Positions 1 to 8,304 of a DNA stretch of 64,000 nucleotides are shown here, piece by piece. Each line of letters begins with the position of its first letter. The first letter of the stretch is position 1. Source of the DNA: Paracoccus solventivorans (GTDB lineage Bacteria > Pseudomonadota > Alphaproteobacteria > Rhodobacterales > Rhodobacteraceae); NCBI RefSeq assembly GCF_900142875.1, contig NZ_FRCK01000001.1, forward strand, positions 248,001 through 312,000, read 5' to 3'. The notes below the pieces were generated by a model. That model had not been told where the DNA came from, did not search any database, and saw only the letters and a program-made list of their open reading frames with translations. A program made the translations under genes and the position numbers.

Positions 1-1757
1 CCGAAGAACTTGCGGACCTGGCCACGCCGGAGATCGGCATCAATGAGGACCACTTTCTGACCGGCTTGGGCGGCGATCACCGCCAGGTTCACCGCGGTGG
101 TGGTCTTGCCCGAGCCGGGGGCTGCAGAAGTCAGGGCCACGGCCTTGGTCGCAGACCCCAGCATCCCGAAATGCAGGCTGGTCCGAAGCGACCGCAGGGA
201 TTCCACCGCAAGATCATGTGGCTGCTCGAGCGCCAGGATCGCGCTCGTGCGCGAACCGGCATTGATCAGGGAAGACTGTGGGATGGTCGCAAAAACCGGC
301 AGGCCGATCTGCTCCAGCTCCTGCGAGCCCCGAACCCCGCGCCTGGTCCAGTGCAAGAGCAGCGCCAGGAGGATCCCGACCACCAGCCCCGCAAGGACAT
401 AGGCGGCCATGATGAGGGGCTTGCGGGGAGCAATGGGAAGATGTGCGGTGACGGCCGGATCGACAATCCTGACGCTGCCTACAGCGCTTGCCTGAAGCAC
501 TTGCATCTCCTGGAAGCGGGTCTGCAGGTCGAAATAGATTTGTTGCGCCAGCTCCACCTCTCGGGTGAGATTGACGACCTCCCGCTGCACTTCGGGGAGT
601 GCGTCCACCTGGGACAGGAGCGCCGCCAGTGCCGCCTCGAGTTCTCCATGATCGCTCAGGCTCTTGCGCACCACCGGGTGATTCTCATCATAGCTCTGGC
701 GGCTCTCCGCGACCTCGAGCTCCTTGCGCCTCAGATCACTCTCGACCCGGGTGATCTGGTTGAGCAGTGCCTGGGCCTCAAAACTCTGCTCGTCATCGCT
801 CTCGGCCCAATCCCCCGCCCGAGCCCGGTCACTGGCCAACTCCCGGAAGTTGTTGAGTGCAGCCTGCGCCGCACTCAGCTTGCGCTCGGCATCGGGGAGC
901 TGCTGCTGGATGAACTCCAGCCCGCCTTCGGCTTCAGCCACGCTTCTCTTGATATTCTGCTGGACATAGGCATCTGCGATCGCAGCAAGGCTCTGTTCCA
1001 CCTCGCGCGGATCAGTGCCGCTGAGGCGCAGCTCGAGGATTCCTGATCCCCGGCCCTGTTCGGCAATCGAGAGGCGGTTGTGAAGCGATCGGATGGCCTG
1101 CTGTTCAGAAAGTTGAGTCACGGCGAACTCGCGTCCAGCCGTCGTTGGATGCTCGGCGACCTTGATCGAGAACCCGAGGCCATCAAGCGTCAAATCAATT
1201 CCGGCCTGGCCATCGTGAATGCTGCCGTCAGGCAGCAAGAGACGGTAGCCTCCCTCGGTGGTGGTCACGGTGATGTCCCGCCCCACCCACTCCGGGTGCA
1301 CCTGCAGATTACTGAGAACCAGCCGCTCACCGTGGCGGGCATAAGGAAGAAGGAAGTCCCATTCCGGGATCGGCAGGTTGTAGCGGGCGAGGATATTCCC
1401 GATCATCGGCGCCTTGCTCGCGACCACTCGCCAGTCCAGGTCGTTCTGGGCCACAGCCTGGCCCAGCACCATGCGGGAGGAAATGATCTCGACTTCCGTC
1501 GAGGCTGTCGCTTCTTCTCCACCGAAGCCGCTGACAGTCTGGAAGATGATCGGAACAGATTTACGCTGCTCGAGCTGGATCAGCGTGTCTGCCTGGTAGA
1601 CCGGGTAGGTGCTGGCGAGCTTATAGGTTCCCAGCGCCGCAAACAGAATGACGCAGGAGGTAATGACCCCCTTCCTGCGCCAGAATAACGACAGCAGTGT
1701 GATGAGGTCGATGTCATCCGCATTGCCGCGCGGACTTTCTTGATGGCTTGCGGTCAC
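1..1757 (-). CDS. Wzz/BY-kinase polysaccharide co-polymerase (3' end beyond window)
   Basis: Inner-membrane chain-length regulator fused to a cytoplasmic tyrosine autokinase for exopolysaccharide export (Wzc/ExoP type). About 585 residues are visible. A first membrane helix follows the N-terminal SLFWRRKGV; a long periplasmic coiled-coil part ends at the PIAPRKP proline motif and a second helix (LIMAAYVLAGLVVGILLALL). The cytoplasmic domain carries Walker A APGSGKTTTAVN and Walker A' VVLIDADLRRG just before the edge, so Walker B and the Tyr tail are not seen. The GTG start at 1757 overlaps the phosphatase stop by four bases (GTGA), behind GGGAG. It forms a kinase/phosphatase pair with the upstream gene. 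The family is clear; the polymer is unknown. Confidence 0.93.
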   Translation of the reverse strand, partial: MTASHQESPRGNADDIDLITLLSLFWRRKGVITSCVILFAALGTYKLASTYPVYQADTLIQLEQRKSVPIIFQTVSGFGGEEATASTEVEIISSRMVLGQAVAQNDLDWRVVASKAPMIGNILARYNLPIPEWDFLLPYARHGERLVLSNLQVHPEWVGRDITVTTTEGGYRLLLPDGSIHDGQAGIDLTLDGLGFSIKVAEHPTTAGREFAVTQLSEQQAIRSLHNRLSIAEQGRGSGILELRLSGTDPREVEQSLAAIADAYVQQNIKRSVAEAEGGLEFIQQQLPDAERKLSAAQAALNNFRELASDRARAGDWAESDDEQSFEAQALLNQITRVESDLRRKELEVAESRQSYDENHPVVRKSLSDHGELEAALAALLSQVDALPEVQREVVNLTREVELAQQIYFDLQTRFQEMQVLQASAVGSVRIVDPAVTAHLPIAPRKPLIMAAYVLAGLVVGILLALLLHWTRRGVRGSQELEQIGLPVFATIPQSSLINAGSRTSAILALEQPHDLAVESLRSLRTSLHFGMLGSATKAVALTSAAPGSGKTTTAVNLAVIAAQAGQKVVLIDADLRRGQVRKFF

Positions 1758-2215
1758 GCTCTGGAGACTCCCGGCACCAGTTTTTCTGCCCAAGACGCTG
1801 CAGCAGCCTCCAGCTTCAGATAGGTTTGTTCGTGAAATGCCCTAGAGCGTCGGTATGGATCCTGAATCCCGGTAGCACCGCTCCACTGGTCAAAAAGCAT
1901 CAGCTTTCCTGTCAATTCGGCGGACATGGAGGCGATCCGCGCCTTGTGAGCGGGCTCCATGACCAGGATCAGATCACTGTTGCGACCCAATACGGGATTG
2001 AATTGCCGCGCAACGTGCCCCTCGAGCGAAACCCCATGGGCCGCGGCAACATCAGTGGCTGTGGGATCAGCGGGATGGCCTGTGACGGCCGCCAGCCCGG
2101 CCGAGGAAACTCCGATAGGGGGCTGATTGCCGCTGAGTGCGGCCGCGAGAAGCCGTTCGCCGACTGCGGATCGGCAAATATTGCCAATACATACCACTAG
2201 GATGGTCTTGATCAT
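1754..2215 (-). CDS. wzb: Low-molecular-weight protein-tyrosine phosphatase (Wzb-like)
   Basis: Cytoplasmic phosphatase of 153 residues that dephosphorylates the tyrosine tail of the neighbouring kinase in capsule/exopolysaccharide control. The CX5R(S) phosphate loop is at the N-terminus (VCIGNICRS; Cys9, Arg15) and the general-acid DPY motif is near the C-terminus (GIQDPYRRS). Length is normal for the family. It lies 42 bp downstream of the glycosyltransferase and overlaps the kinase gene, so the three form one operon. The phosphatase function is secure; the partner is inferred from gene order. Confidence 0.93.
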   Translation of the reverse strand: MIKTILVVCIGNICRSAVGERLLAAALSGNQPPIGVSSAGLAAVTGHPADPTATDVAAAHGVSLEGHVARQFNPVLGRNSDLILVMEPAHKARIASMSAELTGKLMLFDQWSGATGIQDPYRRSRAFHEQTYLKLEAAAASWAEKLVPGVSRA

Positions 2216-2257
2216 CCGATTGCTCTCGACTCCGGCTTACTCGGTTGGCTGGACGAG

Positions 2258-3352
2258 TCATCCGCCTTGCTTGCTCGACCTGCGCCAGCCCTGCCGCCGC
2301 ACCTGTTTGATGCCGACCTGATAAGACGCGGTGAACAGGATAGCAAACAGCAACCACGCTATGAATGCTAGTGACGCCTGGCTCACAAGACAGACGGCAG
2401 TGAGCACCGGGGTCATGAAAAAGGGTGCAAGAACAAGGGTGGTTGCGGGATTAGCCTGCACCAGCGGCAGTTTCCAGCGCAGTTGGATCGCCCGCATGAC
2501 AAATTGATGCACATGGAGATAATCGGGATGCATCATCTTCCGGCTGCGCCGGGAGCGCCTCCACATCGCCAAGAAGGTGTCTGCCACCGGCCAGAAGAAC
2601 AGCAGGCTGAGAGCGGTATAGGAAGTTTCCGGATTTCGCCAGCAAATCAACACCGAGATCCAGACCAGCAAATGCCCGGTGGTATAGGCCCCACCATCGC
2701 CCAGAAAAACCTTCCCCCACGGCCAGTTGAAGATGAGAAATCCAGCAATGGCGACCGCTAGGACAATGGCGATCTGGGTCATCAGGATATCGTCTGCCGT
2801 CCAGGCAACATAGCCAAGCGCCATGGAGATCACTGATGCCAGAAAACCGGCCAGGCCATTGACCCCGTCGATCAGGTTGAATGCGTTGCACACCCCCGCG
2901 GACCAGAGAACCGTCAGGCCCAAGCCAATGGGGGTGATCGCCAGCAAGTGGTCGAGCCCATACAGCCCGGTCTCCCTGACCCAGGTCTGGCTGAGACCAA
3001 TCGCGAGGACGGCAGAGATGGCTGCTGCCAGTAATCGCCGCCGGGGGCTTTGCCCGTTGCCCAGGTCCTCGAGGAGCCCGGCCAGAAAAATCGGCAGCGC
3101 CGAGATCAGCAGCAAGATCGGCAGCAGGCTTCCGGTGACATGGCTCAGGAGCAGTGATCCAGCGCCAAACCCCGTGAACACACCCAGACCGCCAAGTCGC
3201 GATGTCGGTCTGCTATGTGCGGCCTGAACCGCACCGAGGTCATTGCGCTGAGCCCAGAGTGGCGTCCGATCCGACGCCCTTACCACGGCGCGATTAATTC
3301 CTAGGGACAGGGCAGCGGACATGAGTGCTGCTAGTACAAAGGTCTCAGCCAT
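2258..3352 (-). CDS. WecA/MraY-family glycosyl-1-phosphate transferase (GT4)
   Basis: Polytopic membrane enzyme of 364 residues that would transfer a sugar-1-phosphate from a UDP-sugar to undecaprenyl phosphate, the first step of repeat-unit assembly. Family signatures are visible: NAFNLIDGVNGLAG, FLGDGGAYTTG and the cytoplasmic HPDYLHVHQ loop. The early DD pair of MraY appears as LEDLGN, as in several WecA-like enzymes. About ten hydrophobic segments are evident. It is the first gene of the minus-strand operon with the phosphatase and kinase. Sugar specificity cannot be read from the sequence. Confidence 0.88.
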   Translation of the reverse strand: MAETFVLAALMSAALSLGINRAVVRASDRTPLWAQRNDLGAVQAAHSRPTSRLGGLGVFTGFGAGSLLLSHVTGSLLPILLLISALPIFLAGLLEDLGNGQSPRRRLLAAAISAVLAIGLSQTWVRETGLYGLDHLLAITPIGLGLTVLWSAGVCNAFNLIDGVNGLAGFLASVISMALGYVAWTADDILMTQIAIVLAVAIAGFLIFNWPWGKVFLGDGGAYTTGHLLVWISVLICWRNPETSYTALSLLFFWPVADTFLAMWRRSRRSRKMMHPDYLHVHQFVMRAIQLRWKLPLVQANPATTLVLAPFFMTPVLTAVCLVSQASLAFIAWLLFAILFTASYQVGIKQVRRQGWRRSSKQGG

Positions 3353-3540
3353 GGTAATCGCTTATAACTAGATAAAATGCTATTTTTTACGCCTCGTATC
3401 ATCACCAGCAATTGATGACCAGTGGCAAGTGACGTCGGATGTCGCAAACCACCCATTAGTCCTTGTTAATAAAAAGGGTTTACGGTGCGCGCGGATGGAG
3501 ATTCAAGCTGGCATCTGCGATGGTGACCAGCTTGGCACGA
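3353..3540 (-). promoter_or_regulatory. AT-rich upstream region of the polysaccharide operon
   Basis: This stretch in front of the GT4 gene is much richer in A+T than its surroundings and contains poly-A/T tracts (around 3370-3400). It probably holds the promoter of the minus-strand operon. I could not fix convincing -35/-10 boxes. Confidence 0.35.
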
Positions 3541-3630
3541 GACCTGATGTCGAACGAGAAACGGGCGTTCCATGGGCCCTTCATCCGGGCTGTCCGCGCC
3601 CCGAACGGACGCAAACCTGTAAGCCATCGC
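3541..3630 (+). pseudogene. IS5-type transposase N-terminal remnant
   Basis: A short plus-strand stretch reads DLMSNEKRAFHGPF followed by AVRAPNGRKPVSHRR, close to the usual start of IS5-superfamily transposases (DLMSDEEWAFFEPF...RGPNGRRP). Frame and similarity end at about 3637. No catalytic domain or terminal repeats are seen, so it is a relic. Identification is from remembered family pattern only. Confidence 0.4.
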
Positions 3631-3775
3631 CGTATGCGCAGTCTGGGCCCCGCCGCCGCACCAGTTCCGGATCAGCGCGCCGTTCGCCGATACTGACGAT
3701 CTTGTTCAGCGCTTCGGCGGTCCGGGTCGGCTCGATCCCGCCGCTTGGCCTGCTGCCGGTTTCGTGGACAGCAGG

Positions 3776-4031
3776 TTAAGCTAGCACAGCGCGGGCCTTG
3801 AACTCCATGGGCTGAGATAGCCCAGTTTCGAATGCCGCCGGCGCGGGTTGTAGAAGCGCTCGATGTAGTCGAAGACGTCGGCCCGGGCTTCATCTCGAGT
3901 GCGATGAACCTTGCGCGCGGTGCGTTCGGTCTTCAGCGACGAGAAGAAGCTCTCCATCGCTGAATTGTCCCAGACGTTTCCGGCCCGGCTCATTGAGCAG
4001 GTGATGCCGTTATCGGCCAGAAGGCGCTGAA
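3776..4031 (-). pseudogene. IS3-family transposase C-terminal fragment, interrupted
   Basis: The minus strand encodes the last part of an IS3-family integrase-type transposase: RLLADNGITCSMSRAGN, SAMESFFSSLKTERT and FYNPRRRHSKLGYLSP, with the catalytic Glu in MESFF. A one-base loss near 3807 changes the expected LSPMEFKARAVLA ending; restoring it gives a stop at 3776. The 5' side is cut by the IS1380 end at 4031/4032, and I do not find the missing half beyond 5702, so the element was both interrupted and deleted. Confidence 0.75.
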
Positions 4032-4047
4032 CCCACATTTCCCAAGT
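4032..4047 (+). repeat. Left inverted repeat of the IS1380 element
   Basis: CCCACATTTCCCAAGT matches the reverse complement of the right end (CCTGCATTCCCCAAGT) at 13 of 16 positions. The partner is at 5687-5702. Confidence 0.6.
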
Positions 4048-4125
4048 AAGGCGCTGATTTCGCTGTCCTGACCATTATATTTCCTATATAAAACATGGTG
4101 TTGAAGGCTGCGAGGGGCGCGTTTC

Positions 4126-5481
4126 ATGGATCACCCAGAGGGTGCGGGCTTGCAACGGGCAGATCGGGTGGATTTCGACCCTCGCGTGCGGCTGGAATTT
4201 CGCGGCACGCAGCTCAGTTCCGACGGCGGCCTTCTGGTGATGCGCGAGCTTGATGACGCGCTCGGGTTGTCCGATTTGGCGTCAGCGGCGCTGCGCGATA
4301 CTCGCTCTGGCAAGAACACGGTCCATCGGCTCGACGGCCTGTTCCGGCAATCAGTCTTTGGGCGGCTGGCCGGATACGAGGATGTCAACGACGCCAACCG
4401 TCTCGCCTGCGATCCGGTCATGCGCCAAGTTGTCGGCGGCAGAGCGGTCGATGCACAAGCGGCCTCGGCATCGCAGATGGGACGGTTCGAGACCGAGACG
4501 CTGGCTCTGGCCGGGAACCGTGCCGCGCTGGCCGACCTGAACGGGCAATGGATCGACCGGTTCCATGACCGTAACGGGCTGAAGTACATCGTTCTGGACA
4601 TGGACAGCTCGGTCAGCCCGACCCATGGCGACCAGGAAGGGTCCGCCTGGAATGGCCATTTCGACTGTAGCTGCTATCACCCCAACTTTCTGTTCAACCA
4701 GTTCGGGATGCTGGAACGCTGCGCCCTGCGCCATGGCAACGTCCACAGCGCCGATGGCTGGCGTGATGTTCTCGACCCCGTCATTGCGCGCTACGCGGAG
4801 CGCGACCTTGGTGGCAGGTTCTTCCGGGCCGATGCTGCCTACGCGATCCCGGCGATCTATGAGCGATTGGAAGAAGCGCGGTTCTTCTACGCCATCCGGC
4901 TGCCCGCAAACGCGGTCCTCAAGGACAAGATCGCGCATCGGCTAACGCGCCCTGTCGGGCGGCCGTCACTGACCAAGGTCAAGCGGTTCTTCGAGGAATT
5001 CGAGTATTAGGCGGCGTCCTGGGACAAGGAACGCCGGGTGATCGCCAAGATCGAATGGCATCCGGGCGAACTGTTCCCGCGTGTCGGCTTCATCGTCACC
5101 AACCTGCCGATGGAGCCGGACTGGGTGGTGCGGTTCTACAACCAGCGCGGCACCGCCGAGCAGCACATCAAAGAGGGCAAATACGCCTTTCGCTGGACGC
5201 GGCTGTCGTGCCGGAAGTTCCGCGACAATGAGGTGCGGCTGCAACTGCACGCCCTGGCGTACAACCTGGCCACCTTCTTGCGCTGCATCGAGCTGCCCGA
5301 GGCCATGGCCGACTGGTCGTTGACCAGCCTGCAACTGAAGCTGATCAAGATCGGGGCACGTGTGGTCCGTCACGCCCGCACCATCACCTTCCAGCTGGCC
5401 GAGGTCGCTGTCACCGGCACGATGGTACGCGCCATCCTCGCCGCTATCCGCCGATTGCGAGCGCCACCGCTATGCGCATGA
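4126..5481 (+). pseudogene. IS1380-family transposase with in-frame amber codon
   Basis: DDE transposase frame of about 451 codons. The first 294 residues (FRGTQLSSDGG near the N-terminus, LDMDSSVSPTHGDQEG in the catalytic core) end at TAG 5008-5010. The same frame then continues without a gap (AASWDKERRVIAK, FYNQRGTAEQHIKEGK, LHALAYNLATFLR) to 5481. The stop replaces a position normally Gln (FEYQAASWDKE in family members as I recall them), consistent with one C-to-T change. The second half carries the conserved YNQRGTAEQHIKEGK block, so the protein is probably inactive unless the stop is suppressed. Confidence 0.85.
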
Positions 5482-5686
5482 TCGCGATCCACGCTCAAAC
5501 TGAACGAAAGCGGCTGGACAGATCTGTCCGCTGCGCTGAAAAACGCCGCCCCTGGGCAAGGAAACAGCGGCTTCGCGGTCTGATCCGTCCAGATCCAGCA
5601 GTCTGCGCGACCGCAGGTGCCGCTTGCGGCAGAAAATCCTTGTCTAGCGCTCGGATACAGGCGATCTTCACCTCAAACGACACGCC

Positions 5687-5702
5687 ACTTGGGGAATGCA
5701 GG
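5687..5702 (+). repeat. Right inverted repeat of the IS1380 element
   Basis: ACTTGGGGAATGCAGG, inverted partner of 4032-4047. It ends 53 bp before the sulfotransferase start codon. Confidence 0.6.
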
Positions 5703-5755
5703 GTAAAATAAGTGTTGAGTTTGCACCCATCAAAAGCAAGGCAAAGAGTTTTGCG

Positions 5756-6406
5756 ATGAATATATTTGTTCTTGGCACCGGGCGCTGCGGCACCACAACT
5801 TTTATGCAGGCTTGCAAGCATGTCAGTAATTTCAGTACTGCACATGAATCGCGCGCTAATTTGATAGGGGAGAGGCGCCTGTGCTACCCGAAAAATCATA
5901 TCGAAGTGGATAATCGGCTCAGCTGGCTTCTGGGGAGGCTGGACGAAGCCTACGGCAAGAATGCTTTCTATGTTCACCTGATGCGCAACGAGGACTCGGT
6001 GGCCAAGAGCTACCTCAAACGCTGGGAGAATAGGTCAAGCATCGTTTTTGGCTACCGCAGCTCGATTATATTGGGTTTGGACAAATCCGCGGAACCCTTG
6101 GATGTAGTCCGCGACATGTGCCAGACGGTTAATGCTAATATCACGCAGTTTCTCAAAGACAAGCCGCATAAGGCCATCGTGCGCCTTGAGAGCATAAATG
6201 AGGATTTTGGCGCATTCTGGAACGCCGCAAAGTTAGAAGGGAATCGAGCCAGCGCACTTGCTGAATGGGATATACAACATAACTCCTCCGAAAGACGCGA
6301 TACGCTTGGAAGAAGGAGATTCGGCGGTGTTACCAGAGTAGCGAAAATCCCTCGTAAGCTGGCCCGTATCGGGAAAGGTCTTCCAGGCTTCATCAAGCGC
6401 GCATAG
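5756..6406 (+). CDS. Sulfotransferase-like protein of the polysaccharide locus
   Basis: A 216-residue protein beginning MNIFVLGTGRCGTTTF, the 5'-phosphosulfate loop of PAPS-dependent sulfotransferases, followed by FYVHLMRNEDSVAKSY, which fits the 3'-phosphate-binding strand and helix (R..D.V.S). I start at 5756 because the upstream in-frame ATG at 5696 lies inside the IS1380 end. Base composition is visibly lower in G+C than the core genes, as usual for exchanged surface-polysaccharide genes. It may sulfate a glycan, but the acceptor is unknown. The IS lies directly upstream, so the original promoter is probably gone. Confidence 0.7.
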   Translation: MNIFVLGTGRCGTTTFMQACKHVSNFSTAHESRANLIGERRLCYPKNHIEVDNRLSWLLGRLDEAYGKNAFYVHLMRNEDSVAKSYLKRWENRSSIVFGYRSSIILGLDKSAEPLDVVRDMCQTVNANITQFLKDKPHKAIVRLESINEDFGAFWNAAKLEGNRASALAEWDIQHNSSERRDTLGRRRFGGVTRVAKIPRKLARIGKGLPGFIKRA

Positions 6407-6479
6407 GTGTCTGTTCTGCCGCCGATAGTGCGGATAAATGCTTACGGCTTCATTGTCATGGCCCTCAACACCTAACCTC

Positions 6480-7211
6480 TGACCTGCTACGGGATTTTTC
6501 CTCCACCGTCGATTAGAGTCCGCCCCAACTTGAGGACGGACAATGAAGCGAACGAGATTCACGGACGAGCAGATCATCGGCGTCTTGGCCGAGCACGAGG
6601 CAGGCGCGAAGTGCGCGGACCTGTGCCGCAAGCACGGCATGTCGGAAGGCACCTTCTACAACTGGAAGGCCAAGTTCGGCGGCATGACGGTGTCGGAGGC
6701 GAAGCGGTTGAAGGCGCTCGAGGATGAGAACGCGAAGCTGAAAAAGCTTCTGGCTGAGCAGATGCTGGATCTGGCTGCGATGAAGGATCTGCTTTCAAAA
6801 AAGTGGTAGGGCCCGCCGTGAAGCGCGAAGCCGTTGCGTATCTTCGGGTCGAGCATGGCCTGTCGGAACGGCGGGCCTGCCACATCGTCGGCGCGGATCG
6901 AACGATGATCCGATATCGATCTCACCGTGAGCCAGACACGGTTCTGCGCGGTCGGTTGCGGGACCTGGCCAACGAGCGCCGGCGATTCGGTTACCGGCGC
7001 CTGTTCGTTTTACTGCGCCGCGAGGGCGAGCCCTCGGGGATCAACCGTATCTATCGGCTCTACCGCGAGGAAGGGCTGACGGTGCGCAGGCGAAGGGCGC
7101 GTCGCAAGGCCGTCGGGACACGTGCCCCGATTCTGGTCGAGGCGCGGCCCAATGCACGCTGGTCGCTGGATTTCGTCCATGACCAGTTCGCCAACGGCCA
7201 GCGCTTCCGGG
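6480..7211 (+). mobile_element. Truncated IS3-family element (left end, orfA, half of orfB)
   Basis: The left tip TGACCTGCTACGGGATTTTT at 6480 is followed by an orfA/orfB pair in the IS3 arrangement. Coding similarity stops abruptly after RFR of orfB (about 7211). The right half and right repeat are missing. A related left tip in opposite orientation ends at 7705. Confidence 0.75.
6543..6809 (+). CDS. IS3-family transposase OrfA
   Basis: An 88-residue protein with an N-terminal helix-turn-helix (MKRTRFTDEQIIGVLAEHEA, then CRKHGMSEGTFYNWKAKFGG) and a C-terminal leucine-zipper stretch (LKALEDENAKLKKLLAEQ). An A6G slippery heptamer at 6797-6803 lies at its end, in the place where IS3 elements shift to -1 to make the OrfAB fusion. 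It is intact, but its OrfB partner is not, so it is no longer useful for transposition alone. Confidence 0.85.
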   Translation: MKRTRFTDEQIIGVLAEHEAGAKCADLCRKHGMSEGTFYNWKAKFGGMTVSEAKRLKALEDENAKLKKLLAEQMLDLAAMKDLLSKKW

Positions 7212-7216
7212 CCTAG
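6803..7216 (+). pseudogene. IS3-family transposase OrfB, C-terminally truncated
   Basis: Frame -1 relative to OrfA, reached through the A6G slip. It contains the HTH_21-like part (RRFGYRRLFVLLRREG, NRIYRLYREEGLTVRRR) and the first catalytic Asp region (NARWSLDFVHDQFANGQRFR). After RFR it runs into an unrelated stop; the remaining DDE core (second Asp and Glu) is absent. Confidence 0.85.
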
Positions 7217-7244
7217 ATGCCCTGAACACTACGTAGGGAGTGCA

Positions 7245-7388
7245 TTCAGGCTCCACGGTCGAGGCGAAGGCCTTCTCGACCCCGCGCACCAGCGGCGAAA
7301 ACGCCCTGAAACTGCTCGCAGGTCATATTGCGATCCTTGGTCCGAGTGGTGCAGCAGCGCGTCGGCCTTGCCGCGCCGCCAGGTCACA
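7245..7388 (-). pseudogene. Second IS3-type transposase fragment
   Basis: The minus strand reads RRGKADALLHHSDQGSQY, the second catalytic Asp block of IS3-family transposases. It then needs a one-base frame change to continue as TCEQFQGVF before ending. About 48 codons remain, with no ends recognisable. It is fused in frame to the flavoprotein fragment on its left in coding sense (positions above 7388). Confidence 0.6.
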
Positions 7389-7486
7389 TGGGCACTGGCC
7401 AATCCGGCCGGACCTGAGCCAACGATGACGAGGTCAAAATCCGGTGGAGAAGATGCCTGGAAATCGAAAAAGGAAAGAACTGGCAT
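7389..7486 (-). pseudogene. N-terminal stub of an FAD-dependent oxidoreductase
   Basis: Starting from ATG at 7486 the minus strand encodes MPVLSFFDFQ, then DFDLVIVGSGPAGLASAH, a classic dinucleotide-binding beta-alpha-beta motif (GxGxxG/A). After about 33 residues it passes into transposase sequence, so the gene lost everything but its nucleotide-binding loop. Given its place it may have been a polysaccharide-locus flavoprotein, but the family cannot be named. Confidence 0.5.
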
Positions 7487-7630
7487 CTGGCCTATCACTC
7501 TGCAAACAAAGCAGAAAGCTATCCCACACTACCCATGTGTGTCCAGAGGGGAGAGAGGGTCCGGGAATTCGGACCAGTTTGCCGCTCTGCTAACCTCTAG
7601 CGTGGGCTTCATGTCAGGCGGCAGCTTTCA

Positions 7631-7705
7631 GGTTCGCTTCATAGTCGGCCCCTTTCTTGAGGCGGATTCTAGTCGCTGGTTGAGGAAAAATCCCGTGGCA
7701 GGTCA
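7631..7705 (-). repeat. Solo left end of an IS3 element, inverted copy of 6480-6553
   Basis: Read on the minus strand from 7705 this begins TGACCTGCCACGGGATTTTT and continues to ATGAAGCGAAC, the first codons of orfA. It resembles 6480 onward beyond the terminal repeat itself, so it is a second left end, not the missing right end. Similarity stops within orfA codon 4. Confidence 0.65.
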
Positions 7706-8113
7706 CTACCGGCCTCGCGTTGAAACCCATGAACTGGAGCTGGGCCTGGACGATCGCCCTGCCGGCGCATTGCGTAGGATGACTGCCAGGGCCAGACCAA
7801 CGCCAATCCCGATCCCGATGCCGACCAGGTCGGCAATCCAGTCATGGAAGCTGCGCTCCCGCCCCACGAATGGCTGGATTATCTCGATGAGCCCGCCGAA
7901 GGCTGCATGGACCGGGATTGCCACAAGCAGCCGATCGGGGCGGAACAGTGCCACTGGCAACACTAGCCCGGCAAAGGCAATCGCGTGATAAATCTTGTCG
8001 CCCTCCTGGAAGGACTGGAGCTGAGGTGCCGAAATCGGCGTCAGCGTCAGGAACGCGATCACCGCTGCCACCACTAGCGACAGCCCAAGGGCGAGTATCG
8101 ATCTTGAAGCCAT
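7706..8113 (-). CDS. VanZ-like membrane protein, C-terminus altered by IS end
   Basis: A 135-residue protein with about four hydrophobic segments and the VanZ-like signatures DKIYHAIAFAGLVLP and RSFHDWIADLVGIGIG. Such genes are common in exopolysaccharide clusters; their role is unclear. The last residues (RSSRPSSSSWVSTRGR) look unrelated to the family, and the stop codon abuts the IS3 tip at 7705. The natural end may therefore have been replaced when the IS landed. The core fold is complete. Confidence 0.65.
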   Translation of the reverse strand: MASRSILALGLSLVVAAVIAFLTLTPISAPQLQSFQEGDKIYHAIAFAGLVLPVALFRPDRLLVAIPVHAAFGGLIEIIQPFVGRERSFHDWIADLVGIGIGIGVGLALAVILRNAPAGRSSRPSSSSWVSTRGR

Positions 8114-8304
8114 GGTCCCTCATCTGCAGCATGATCACTGCTCTCTCATTTAAAACTGCGGTCGAGGCGCTCAGAGCGAAACCCCCAGCTCGGCCTGTCT
8201 CCAGTCGCTGGCCTACCCGCTACCAGAAGACAACCCGGGAAAGCCCTTCCGGTACGCTAGAGACCTGAGCTACTCCCCATCGCTTAGACATTTTCCGGGT
8301 TGAT
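8114..8304. other. Intergenic stretch upstream of the VanZ-like gene
   Basis: About 190 bp between the VanZ-like start and an IS3 fragment. I see no gene, hairpin or clear promoter. Confidence 0.4.

Larger units (their letters stand above)
4032..5702 (+). mobile_element. IS1380-family insertion sequence, non-autonomous
   Basis: A 1671-bp element bounded by imperfect inverted repeats, which I match at 13 of 16 bases (4032-4047 and 5687-5702), with one transposase frame inside. Size fits the family. It sits inside the IS3 fragment on its left and abuts the sulfotransferase gene on its right. No clear target duplication is visible, as expected if flanking DNA was later deleted. Confidence 0.75.

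Noticed and set aside
66..1688. Long plus-strand frames over the first 1.7 kb
   Set aside because: The minus strand carries a clear Wzz/BY-kinase reading frame with Walker motifs throughout; the plus frames are antisense noise.
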